From Alphaproteobacteria bacterium (GTDB lineage Bacteria > Pseudomonadota > Alphaproteobacteria > Kiloniellales > DSM-21159), in contig JAUILQ010000017.1 in NCBI GenBank assembly GCA_030433005.1, forward strand, positions 33,621-97,620: a stretch of DNA of 64,000 nt. Reading direction: 5' to 3'. The notes under the pieces were generated by a model. It was not told the DNA's origin, made no database searches, and was given only the letters and a program-made list of their open reading frames with translations. Positions 18,092-27,804 of this stretch are shown in pieces. The stretch's first letter is position 1. Every line of letters starts with the position of its first letter. A program made the position numbers and the translations under genes.

Positions 18092-19006
18092 ATGACCAAC
18101 GCCCTCAGACACAATGCCTTCGCCGGCAGGCTGGCGATGCCGCTGGCGGCGGCGGTCGGGGCTTTCGCGATCGTCGCCGCAGCGCACGACGCCGAGGCGT
18201 CGGCCGTCGCCTACTCGAACCTGCACATCAGCAACCTGAGAATCGTCAACTCCTTCTTCGACACGAGAGATGCCTCGGACTTCTCGAATCTGCAGGTCGG
18301 CAACTCTACCAACGCCGAGGCCAACCTCGGCGGCTCGGGCGTCAGCGACGACAGCCTGACCAGCGGCAGCAGCGACGTGCCGCTGCAGTGCCTGGGCGCC
18401 GCCTGCGGCGGGATCGCCGAGAACGACTTCTCGCAGCAGTCGAGCGGTGTCTTCTCGCGCGGCGACGCGCTGCTGCAGGGCTCGCTGATCACCGGGCTCG
18501 AGGATCCGGCGCCGGCCGAGGCCGAGTCCGTCGGCGAGCTGCGCCTCGACGGCGACAGCGCCTCGAACGGCTCGACCGTCGGCACCACGACGAGCTTCGA
18601 GTTCGCGCTGGAAGAGGCCGACACCCTGATCTTCGTGTTCGAGGCGACGCCCTACCTCAACGTCGCGGTCGAGGACGGCACGGGCCAGGCCCAGGCCAGC
18701 ACGGCCTTCAGCATCACCATCACCGACCAGGACGGCGCCCAGGCCTTCGCCTTCGCCCCGGACCGGCTGAACACCAGCCGCGGCCAGCTGAACGAGGGCG
18801 AGAAGATCTACGATCCGGGCACCGTCTCCTACACCGGGGTAGCCTACGGGCTGAACAGCGACGAGCAGTACACGCTGACCATCAACCACCAGAGCGAGAC
18901 CAGCGGCACCTTCACCGCCGTTCCCGAGCCGGGCACCTTGATGATGCTCGGTGCCGGCCTGCTCGGTCTGGGCGCGGTCGGGCGCCGCCGCCGGAGCCGG
19001 GCGTGA
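18092..19006 (+). CDS. PEP-CTERM sorted surface protein 3
   Basis: 304-residue paralogue of the preceding gene: signal peptide (AMPLAAAVGAFAIVAAAHDAEA), AYSNLHISNLRI start of the mature part, the conserved QCLGAACGGIAENDFSQQ segment and sorting tag VPEPGTLMMLGAGLLGLGAVGRRRR. Exosortase A is the expected processing enzyme. The equivalent of the gene 2 terminator downstream has lost its T-tract, so transcription may continue into the flavoprotein gene at 19110. Confidence 0.93.
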   Translation: MTNALRHNAFAGRLAMPLAAAVGAFAIVAAAHDAEASAVAYSNLHISNLRIVNSFFDTRDASDFSNLQVGNSTNAEANLGGSGVSDDSLTSGSSDVPLQCLGAACGGIAENDFSQQSSGVFSRGDALLQGSLITGLEDPAPAEAESVGELRLDGDSASNGSTVGTTTSFEFALEEADTLIFVFEATPYLNVAVEDGTGQAQASTAFSITITDQDGAQAFAFAPDRLNTSRGQLNEGEKIYDPGTVSYTGVAYGLNSDEQYTLTINHQSETSGTFTAVPEPGTLMMLGAGLLGLGAVGRRRRSRA

Positions 19007-19109
19007 CCGACGCCTGACCCGGCAGCCTCGCCCCGAGCGAGGCAGCGTTCGGGCCCGCTGCCGTCTCGGCTCCGCTTGCCCTGCCCTTCGAGCGAGACCC
19101 GACCGGAAC

Positions 19110-20795
19110 ATGCCCCCCGACCCGACGCCTGACGACGCCCCTTCCGCGGCAGGCGGCCTGGCCGCGGCACTCCGCGACTGGAGCGCGGCGCTCGGGGCCG
19201 AGCGCGTCCGCACCGACGACGCCCTGCTCGACCGCTACGCCGCCACCACGCTGCCCAGCGCTCCCCGCCCGCTCGCCGTGCTGTTCCCGCGCGACCGCGA
19301 CCAGGTCGTCGCCTGCGTGCGCGGCGCCCGTGCGACCGGCGTGCCGCTCTATCCGATCAGCCGGGGGCGCAACTGGGGCTACGGCGACGCCTGCCCGCCG
19401 CGTCCGGGCCAGGTCGTGCTCGACCTCTCGGGCATGAACCGGGTGCTGGACGTCGACGAGACCCTCGCCTCCGCCGAGATCGAGCCCGGAGTCACCCAGG
19501 GCCAGCTCGCCGACCTGCTCGAGGCGCGCGGCGGCGCGCTCTGGCTCGACAGCACCGGTGCCGGCCCGGACACCAGCATCGTCGGCAACATCCTCGATCG
19601 CGGCTTCGGCCACACCCCCTACGGCAACCGGCCGCTCGCGGTCTGCGGGCTGGAGGTGGTGACCGGGCGGGGCGAGATCCTGCGCACCGGCTTCGGCCAC
19701 TATGCCGACGCCCAGGCACACGCCACCTTCCCCTACGGCCTGGGGCCGAGCCTCGACGGCCTGTTCATGCAGTCGAACTTCGGCGTGGTCACGCGGCTGC
19801 GGCTCTGGCTGATGCCACGGCCGCAGGCCTACGGCCTGTTCGTCTGCTCGCTGCCCGGCGACGGCGACCTCGAGCCGGCCGTGGAGACGCTGCGCGGGCT
19901 CAAGCTCGACGGCACGCTGCGCAGCGTCGTCCATCTCGGCAACGACCTGCGCCTGCTGTCCAGCCTGCAGACCGCGCGCTCCCTCGGCCTCGGCAGCGGC
20001 GCGCTCGACGCGAGCCGCCGCGCCGCCCTGCGCGGCAAGGCCGGGATCGGCGCCTGGACCTTCGCCGGCGGGCTCTACGGCGAGGGCGACCAGGTGCGCA
20101 CCGCCGGTCGCCGGTTGCGCCGCCTGGCGCGCGCACGCGGCTGGCGCTTCGAGCTGGTCACCGGACGCACGCTGGCCGCCGCCGATCGCCTGGCGCCGCT
20201 GGCCCGCCGCCTCGGCCTCGCCCGGCAGGCCCTGGCCAGGCTGAGCGCGGCGCGCGGGCTCTACGACCTCAACCGCGGGCGCCCCAGCCGCGGTTTCCTG
20301 GCCGGCGCCTACTGGAGACACCGGGCGGGCCTGCCGGAGCGCTTCCCGGAGCACGCCGAGCCGGCGCTCGACGACTGCGGCCTGCTCTGGCTGTCGCCGG
20401 TGCTGCCCGCGACGGGCCCTGCCGCCCGACAACTGCTCGAACTCGTCGAGCCGCTGTTCGCGGCGCACGGCTTCGACTTCCTGGTGACCTTCAGCACCGT
20501 CAACGAGCGAAGCCTGGCCGCCGTCATGACCATCGCCTTCGACCGCACCGACCCGGCCGAGGCGCGGCGTGCGGAGGCCTGCTACGAGGCCTGCTTCGAG
20601 GCGGTGATGGCGGCCGGCTTCGTGCCCTACCGCGTCGGGATCCAGTCGATGCCGCGCCTGGCCGAGGGGTCGCAGGGCTTCTGGCCGACGGTCGCGCGGC
20701 TGCGCGAGGCGCTGGATCCCGACGGCATCATCGCGCCGGGGCGCTACGAGCCGGATCCGGGGCCGGATCCGGGGCGAGAGAACCGTCCGCGGTGA
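19110..20795 (+). CDS. FAD-linked oxidase, vanillyl-alcohol oxidase / 4-cresol dehydrogenase type
   Basis: 561-residue flavoprotein of the VAO/PCMH family. The N-terminal FAD-binding fold shows PLYPISRGRNWGYGDACP, PGVTQGQLADLLEARGG, DSTGAGPDTSIVGNILDRGFGHTP and NFGVVTRLRLWLMP; the C-terminal substrate cap ends with the family-like GIQSMP and LDPDGIIAPGRY. Relatives oxidise para-substituted phenols; the substrate here is unknown. No signal peptide is obvious. It starts 103 bp after PEP-CTERM gene 3, probably on the same transcript, and its 3' end overlaps the convergent acyltransferase gene by 68 bp. Confidence 0.85.
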   Translation: MPPDPTPDDAPSAAGGLAAALRDWSAALGAERVRTDDALLDRYAATTLPSAPRPLAVLFPRDRDQVVACVRGARATGVPLYPISRGRNWGYGDACPPRPGQVVLDLSGMNRVLDVDETLASAEIEPGVTQGQLADLLEARGGALWLDSTGAGPDTSIVGNILDRGFGHTPYGNRPLAVCGLEVVTGRGEILRTGFGHYADAQAHATFPYGLGPSLDGLFMQSNFGVVTRLRLWLMPRPQAYGLFVCSLPGDGDLEPAVETLRGLKLDGTLRSVVHLGNDLRLLSSLQTARSLGLGSGALDASRRAALRGKAGIGAWTFAGGLYGEGDQVRTAGRRLRRLARARGWRFELVTGRTLAAADRLAPLARRLGLARQALARLSAARGLYDLNRGRPSRGFLAGAYWRHRAGLPERFPEHAEPALDDCGLLWLSPVLPATGPAARQLLELVEPLFAAHGFDFLVTFSTVNERSLAAVMTIAFDRTDPAEARRAEACYEACFEAVMAAGFVPYRVGIQSMPRLAEGSQGFWPTVARLREALDPDGIIAPGRYEPDPGPDPGRENRPR

Positions 20796-21552
20796 CCACG
20801 GCCCAGAGCTCGGGCCGCCGACGCCGCATGCCTTCGAACAGGCCGGCGAGGTCGCGAAAGCAGGGCTGCCGCCGGCCGTGGTACTCGACCGGCGGGCCGA
20901 GGCGGGTGAAGTCCAGCCCGAAACGCCCAAGCAAGCGCAACAGGCCGGCTTCGACGACCAGCGTCCAGTGCGTGAGGCCGCGATGGAGGCTCTCCACCAG
21001 GAGGCCGCGGATCAGGCCCAGCAGCGCCAGGGAATCGAGATGGGCCGCGAGCCCCGGGTCCGCCTCGGGCTCGCCGCCGCGTGCGGCCTGGATGCGACGC
21101 CGCGCCTCGAGCGACAGACAGAAGCGGGAAACCTCCGCGCTGTGCTCCGGCGGCACGACGCGCGCATCGAAGAGCCGCGGGTCCCTGCAGACCTGCTGGA
21201 TCGGCCAGGAAGCGCGCGGCGCCGCGGCATCGGAGAGGATCAGGCGGGCCGTTCCGACCGGGATGCCGGTCGAGCGGTGGCGCAGCAGACAATGCACGGA
21301 GCGCTCGTCGAATCGGTCCCGCTCGAGGCCGCCGGGACTGCCGGCCGGATCCTCGAAGCCGCGCTCCAGGCAGTAGACCTGATAGCGCAAGGCGTGCGCC
21401 TCGACGGCCGCGCGCGAACCTCCCGCCGGAGAGACCTCGTAGGCACGGTCATAGAGGCGGCACAGGTCCGCGCCCTCCTCGTCCAGCGGGAGGCCTTCTC
21501 CGGCCCGCCGGTCAGCCGTCCGGTAAGCGCCCGCATCGATCTCCTGCAGCAT
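20728..21552 (-). CDS. PEP-CTERM/exosortase system-associated acyltransferase
   Basis: 274-residue protein of the exosortase-associated acyltransferase family, related to autoinducer (acyl-homoserine lactone) synthases and the GNAT fold. Seen: EAHALRYQVYCLERGFEDP (the N-terminal R-x-Y-x-V pattern), ERDRFDERSVHCLLRHRSTGIPVGTARLIL, SAEVSRFCLS and a C-terminal VVEAGLLRLLGRFGLDFTRLGPPVEYHG. ATG at 21552 with GGAGG five bases upstream. Family members travel with PEP-CTERM genes; the acyl acceptor is not known. The C-terminal tail is encoded by short repeats shared with the convergent oxidase end. Confidence 0.88.
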   Translation of the reverse strand: MLQEIDAGAYRTADRRAGEGLPLDEEGADLCRLYDRAYEVSPAGGSRAAVEAHALRYQVYCLERGFEDPAGSPGGLERDRFDERSVHCLLRHRSTGIPVGTARLILSDAAAPRASWPIQQVCRDPRLFDARVVPPEHSAEVSRFCLSLEARRRIQAARGGEPEADPGLAAHLDSLALLGLIRGLLVESLHRGLTHWTLVVEAGLLRLLGRFGLDFTRLGPPVEYHGRRQPCFRDLAGLFEGMRRRRPELWAVVTADGSLAPDPAPDPARSAPAR

Positions 21553-21741
21553 TCTCGCCTCCTCGCGCGTGCCCGCACGCCCCTGCGTGAAGGGGGCGGC
21601 AGCACCGCGCAACGCGCGGCGGCTCGGCGAGGAGGTCAGACTGTCCGGACGCTCCCCCTCTGGCGACGCCGTCCCCCGACTGTCCGTCCAGCGTCGCCAC
21701 CGTCGATGCGAAATGGGGCGCGAGGGTGTCGGGAGGCCGCA

Positions 21742-21795
21742 GATCTTGCAGCAGAGGCGGAACTTGCGGCAGGGGCGGATCTTGCAGCAGAGGCT
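21742..21795. repeat. Three tandem 18-bp repeats downstream of the VanZ-like gene
   Basis: gatcttgcagcagaggcg, gaacttgcggcaggggcg and gatcttgcagcagaggct in direct succession, in the 256-bp gap between the acyltransferase start and the VanZ-like stop. Two units differ by one base. Not CRISPR, since there are no spacers. Confidence 0.85.
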
Positions 21796-21808
21796 GGAGC
21801 CGACGCTG

Positions 21809-22189
21809 CTAGGCGCGCAGCTGGCGCACCGCGGCCAGGCCCAGATGGGCGAGCAGGAAGCCGACGACGAGGCCGCCGAGGCCGGCGGCGCCGTCGAGCA
21901 GGCTGGGCGTGCGGTTGGGCACCCAGAACTGGGCGACCTCGGCCAAGGCGATCAGGCCGCCGATGCCCAGGGCCATCCAGAGTGCCCCCCGCGACCGCCA
22001 GGCGGCCAGGTGGCAGAGGATGCCGAAGCCGACGGAGACCACGAAGTGCGTCACGACGGCGCCCGGCCCCCATTTGGGGCCCGGAGCCGAAGCGGCCATC
22101 ACGCCGTAGACGAAGAGGATCAGGGCCAGGACCATGCCGATCCGTCCGAACAGCACGCGACGCGCCCTCCGTCGCTCACGGTCGGTCAT
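21809..22189 (-). CDS. VanZ-like membrane protein
   Basis: 126-residue membrane protein with four hydrophobic helices. The VanZ-family features are KWGPGAVVTHFVVSVGFGILCHLA and the acidic motif ALAEVAQFWVPNRTPSLLDGAAGLGG. VanZ-like proteins are frequent beside PEP-CTERM and exopolysaccharide genes. ATG at 22189. Function within the cluster is not known. Confidence 0.8.
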   Translation of the reverse strand: MTDRERRRARRVLFGRIGMVLALILFVYGVMAASAPGPKWGPGAVVTHFVVSVGFGILCHLAAWRSRGALWMALGIGGLIALAEVAQFWVPNRTPSLLDGAAGLGGLVVGFLLAHLGLAAVRQLRA

Positions 22190-22291
22190 GCGGGCTCCTG
22201 TCTCCTCTCAGCGACAACCGAGCGCCGCGGGGCGGCGCGCTGCGCCCCGATCGCTGGGCGACTGCCGGTCCCGTGCGAACGCGTCTCCCGC

Positions 22292-22337
22292 CGATGAGTT
22301 TCCGGCCCGTGAGTCTCCGGCCCGTGAGCCTCCGGCC
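22292..22337. repeat. Three tandem 15-16 bp repeats upstream of the epimerase gene
   Basis: cgatgagtttccggcc, cgtgagtctccggcc and cgtgagcctccggcc lie end to end in the 272-bp gap between the divergent VanZ-like and epimerase genes. Confidence 0.8.
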
Positions 22338-22461
22338 ACGAGGACGCGTCGACGGAAGGTGGCGCGGCCGGCGGACGCCGGTGCGGAACCTGCGCCGGTC
22401 CAGCGACATTGGCATTCGCGGGCTCGCCTTGCCCGCGCGACCACTGTCGAAGGAGCGGACC

Positions 22462-23412
22462 TTGTACCTCGTCACCGGCGGCTGCGGCTTCATCGGCTCC
22501 CACCTCGTCGAGGCGCTGCTGGCGCGCAGCCGGCAGGTGCGCGTGCTCGACGATCTCTCGACCGGCCGGCGCGAGAACCTGCCGCAGGGCGCCGAACTGC
22601 TGGTCGGCGACGTCACCGACCCGGCGATCCTGGCGGAGGCCTGCGCCGGCATCGTCGGCTGCTTTCACCTGGCGGCGGTCGCCTCCGTGCAGCGCTGCAA
22701 CGAGCAGTGGCGGCAGTCCCACGAGACGAACCTCAGCGCCTTCGTCGAGCTGCTCGACCGCGCCCGCCCCGAGCGCGACGGCTTCCCGGTGGTCTTCGCC
22801 TCCTCGGCGGCGGTCTACGGCAATCCGCGCGAGCTGCCGCTGCCGGAAGCGGCGGCGACCATTCCGGTCTCCGCCTACGGGGCCGACAAGCTGGGCTGCG
22901 AGCTGCACGCCCGCGCCGGCGCCGAGGTCCACGGCACGCGCGCCGTCGGCCTGCGCTTCTTCAATGTCTACGGCCCGCGCCAGGACCCCTCCTCGCCCTA
23001 TTCGGGCGTCATCTCGATCTTCACCGACCGGGTTCGCGCCGGCAGCGGCCTGACGATCTACGGGGACGGCGGGCAGAGCCGCGACTTCGTCTACGTAAAG
23101 GACGTCGCCGCGGCGCTCCAGGCTGCGATGGCCTACGCCGAGGCCGGCACAGGCCCGCTGTTCGAGGCGCTCAACGTCTGCACGGGCGAGGCCACCACGC
23201 TGTCCCAGCTGGCCCGCACCCTGATGGCCGTCTCCGGCCGCGAGGTACCGGTCGAGCACGGCCCGCAGCGCCCGGGCGACATCCGCGATTCGGTCGGCGA
23301 CAGCGCCCTGATGCGCCGGCGCCTCGGCCTCGGCCGCTCGACTCCCCTCGAGGAGGGTCTGCGGGCCCTGCTCGACAGCCTCGCCGAGCCCGCCCCGGCC
23401 GCATCGCGCTAG
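22462..23412 (+). CDS. NAD-dependent nucleotide-sugar epimerase/dehydratase
   Basis: Extended short-chain dehydrogenase of 316 residues, similar to UDP-glucose 4-epimerases, likely supplying an activated sugar for surface polysaccharide. Seen: Rossmann motif TGGCGFIGSH near the N-terminus, FHLAAVASV, catalytic SSAAVYG and YGADK (Tyr-x3-Lys), and FFNVYGPRQDPSSPYSGVIS. Start is TTG at 22462 with AAGGAG seven bases upstream; no ATG fits the family N-terminus. Exact sugar specificity cannot be told. Confidence 0.88.
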   Translation: MYLVTGGCGFIGSHLVEALLARSRQVRVLDDLSTGRRENLPQGAELLVGDVTDPAILAEACAGIVGCFHLAAVASVQRCNEQWRQSHETNLSAFVELLDRARPERDGFPVVFASSAAVYGNPRELPLPEAAATIPVSAYGADKLGCELHARAGAEVHGTRAVGLRFFNVYGPRQDPSSPYSGVISIFTDRVRAGSGLTIYGDGGQSRDFVYVKDVAAALQAAMAYAEAGTGPLFEALNVCTGEATTLSQLARTLMAVSGREVPVEHGPQRPGDIRDSVGDSALMRRRLGLGRSTPLEEGLRALLDSLAEPAPAASR

Positions 23413-23422
23413 CCGGGCGTCA

Positions 23423-23447
23423 CGCCCGCCGGTCCGCCCGGCGGGCG
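23423..23447. terminator. Hairpin between convergent epimerase and prsT genes
   Basis: Perfect 10-bp stem (cgcccgccgg / ccggcgggcg) with a 5-base loop in the 56-bp convergent gap. It has no T-tract on either side, so termination is inferred from position and stem strength only. Confidence 0.55.
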
Positions 23448-23468
23448 CGACGTCCACGCTGGACGGCC

Positions 23469-26302
23469 CTACTCGGCGCCGCCGTCGCTCCGGCGGAGCT
23501 CCGCGAGCAGCGCCTGGGCATCCTCGGCCGCGCCCGCGCCCGGCCGGCTCTCCGTGATCCGCTCGAGGATCCTGACGGCATCCTCGGAGGAGCCGTTCTC
23601 GGCCAGCACGTAGGCCAGGTGATAGGCGATGGCGGGATCGCGCGGCGCGGACCGTGCGGCGCGGCGCAGCAGCGTCTCCGCCTCGGCCGTCTCGCCCTTG
23701 CGGGCCAGGATCCAGCCGAGGGTGTCCTGCACGTCCGAGGAGTCGGGCGCGACCTCCAGGGCCCGGCGGGCCAGGGCTTCGGCCCCCTCCTTGTCGAGCG
23801 TGAAGCGCAGCCAGGCGAGGTTGTTGAGCAGGAAGTTGTTGCGCGGCGCCCCGGGCAGGGCCGCGGTCAGCACCGCCTCGGCCTCCTCGTAGGCGCGCTC
23901 CGCGATCAGCAGGTTGGCCAGCCGCATCGCCGGCCCGGTCGCTTCGGGATGCTGTTCGACCCAGCGGCTCAGCTGCTCGCGGGCCTCGTCCGCCGCGCCG
24001 GCCTCGCGCCGCGCCTCGAAGCGCTGCTCGACCGTCGCCGCCGACGGCTCCTCGACGGCCGCCAGGATCTCGGCTGCCCTGCCCGGCTCGCCGCCGGCCA
24101 TCGCGGCGTGAGCGCGAAGCCGGGCCTGCAGCTCGGCGTCCCGCTCGCCGACCCGTGCCAGCAGCTGCTCCAGCTCGGCCTGCTTGTCGTTGCGCAGGTA
24201 GAGGTCGACGAGCAGGCGATGAGCCTCGTAGGCCGTGGGCCGCGCCTCGACCAGCTGGACGGCCGCCTGCTCGGCAGCCACCAGGTCCTCGGCACTCACC
24301 TGGGCCTGGATCAGCAGCTCCAGCGGCAGGGTCTCCGACTGCGGCGTCAGAATGCGCGCCCGCTCGAAACGCTCGGCCGCCTGCGCGAAACGGTCGAGCC
24401 GCATCAGCGCCTGGCCGGCCAGCAGCTGGGCGCGCGGGTCCTGCGGCAGGCGCTGGCCGAGCCGCTCCGCCTTGTCGGCCGCAGCGTCCTCGTTGTCGCC
24501 GCTCAGGGCCAGGTTGACCGCCCCGACCAGCAGCTCCCGATTGTCCGGATGCTCTTCGAGCGCCTGCTCCACCAGGTCCCGTGCCTCGCCGCCACGGTCC
24601 TGATCGCGCAGGAAGGAGGCATAGTGGAGCACGCCCCAGGGATCGTTCGGGTTGCGCTCGAGGTAGGCGCTGCGCCGCTCTTCGATGGCCTCGGAATCGC
24701 CGGTGCGCGAGTCGAGCCGGTCGAGGTTCTGGTAGGCGGCTCGGAAGTCCTCGTCGATGGCAAGCGCCTTCTCGAGGGCGCCGCGCGCCTCCTCGTTCTT
24801 GCCCTGTGCCAGCAGCACGCCGGCCAGGGTGTTGTGGGCGACGGGGTTGTCGGGATGCTCCCCGACCAGGGCGCGCGCCCGCTCTTCCGCCGAGTCCAGC
24901 TCGCCGAGCTGAAGGTCGTTGAGGATGACGGCGACGGCGCCGGCCAGCGCCTCGCCCTCGACCTCGGACTCTCCGGAGCCGACGTTCAGCGCCTCGGCCA
25001 GCGAGCGGGCCTGCGCAGCCTGCTCGCCCTGGGCGACCTCCGACAGTCTGCCGAGGGTCTCCGTGGCGGCGGTGAAGTCGCCCGCGCGCATCTGCGCGGT
25101 CGCGAGCAGCCGCAGCGTCGCCGCCTGCCCCGGCGCCTGCGCAGCGGCCGACTCGAGGACCTCGGCGGCCCGCACGGGGCTGTCCGATCGCAGCAGGATC
25201 GCGCCGTGAAGGCGCTGCGCCGCCAGGTTGCGGGGATCCGCGCTGAGGTAACGCTCGATCTGGGTGCGCGCCTGCGCGTAGCGGCCGACGTTGTACTTGA
25301 CCAACGCCGTCAGGAACTGCGCAGGACGATAGTCGCGCAAACGGTCGCGCAGCTGGTCGAGAATCTCCTCGGCGCCCTCGAAGTCCTGCTCCGCGACAAG
25401 TTGTGCCGCCTTCAGGTAGCGCGTCTCGATCGCCTCCGGCTGGATCTCCAGCAGGGCGTCGATGGTCTTCTCGGCGGCCTCGAGGCGGGCGCGGCGCAGG
25501 TCGATCTCGGCCAGCACGAGGCCCGGCGCGACGTTGCCCGGCGCCAGGCGATCGGCGCGCTCGGCGTAGCCTGCGGCGCTCTCGAGGTCCTGCCGGGTCA
25601 GGGCGACGCGCGCCCGGACCAGCCAGGCGGCAGCCGACTCCTGATTCGTCTCGGTCGCTTCGCGAGCGAAACGCTCGGCCTCCTCCAGGTCGTCCATCGC
25701 CAGCGCGGCGCGCGCGGCCAGCACCGAGACCTGGACGTCTGTCAGGCTGCGAGCACGCATCTCCTCGACCAGCGCCATGGCGTCCTGCGCCCGGCCCATG
25801 GCGAGATAGGTCTCGGCCCGGAGCAGCCGCACGTTGCGCGCCAGCTCGGCGTCTGAGGGGTTCTCCGGCAGGCTTGCCAGGGCGCCCTCGTGGTCGCCCT
25901 GCGCGAAGCGCGCGCGCGCCAGCAGCAGGCTGATCTGCTGATCGCCCGGCTCCAGCTCGAGGAAGCGCGCGAACTCCTTCTCGGCGGCGTCGTATTCGCC
26001 GGCGCCGAGGTAGAGCTGGCCGAGCAGTCCGCGCGCCACCGCGTTATCCGGGTCGGCCTGCAGCGCGTTGCGCAGCTGAATGAAGGCGCCGTTGGCATCG
26101 CCGGCCTCGAGCCGGCTGCGGGCGTCGTCGACGTACTCTTCCGATTCCGGGCTGGCCGCGCGGGCTGGCTCGGGGGCGGCGCCGACGGCGAGCAGGCTGC
26201 CGGCGACGAGGCCGACGGCGAGATGCCGGCCGAGGCGCCGCGCCCGGCGGGCGGCCTCCGTGGCCGGGAATCGCGGGTCGCGGGGCGGTCCGATCGGACG
26301 GG

Positions 26303-26306
<4 letters not shown>
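23469..26306 (-). CDS. prsT: XrtA/PEP-CTERM system TPR-repeat protein PrsT
   Basis: 945-residue exported protein made almost entirely of tetratricopeptide repeats (for example NALQADPDNAVARGLLGQLYLGAGEYDAAEKEF). The N-terminal signal sequence is HLAVGLVAGSLLAVGAAPEPARA; I see no lipobox cysteine. Family members accompany exosortase A systems and are thought to act in the periplasm as scaffolds for polysaccharide or sorting machinery. ATG overlaps the prsR stop (ATGA), placing it last in the sugar transferase-prsK-prsR-prsT operon. Length is typical of PrsT. Confidence 0.92.
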
Positions 26307-27751
<1,445 letters not shown>

Positions 27752-27804
27752 AGGAGAAAAGGCACCTCTCGTGCGCTGCTTGCCTCGTGCGCTGCTTGTC
27801 CGGC

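Noticed and set aside
21742..21795. Possible CRISPR-like array
   Set aside because: Repeats are directly adjacent without spacers and no cas genes are present.
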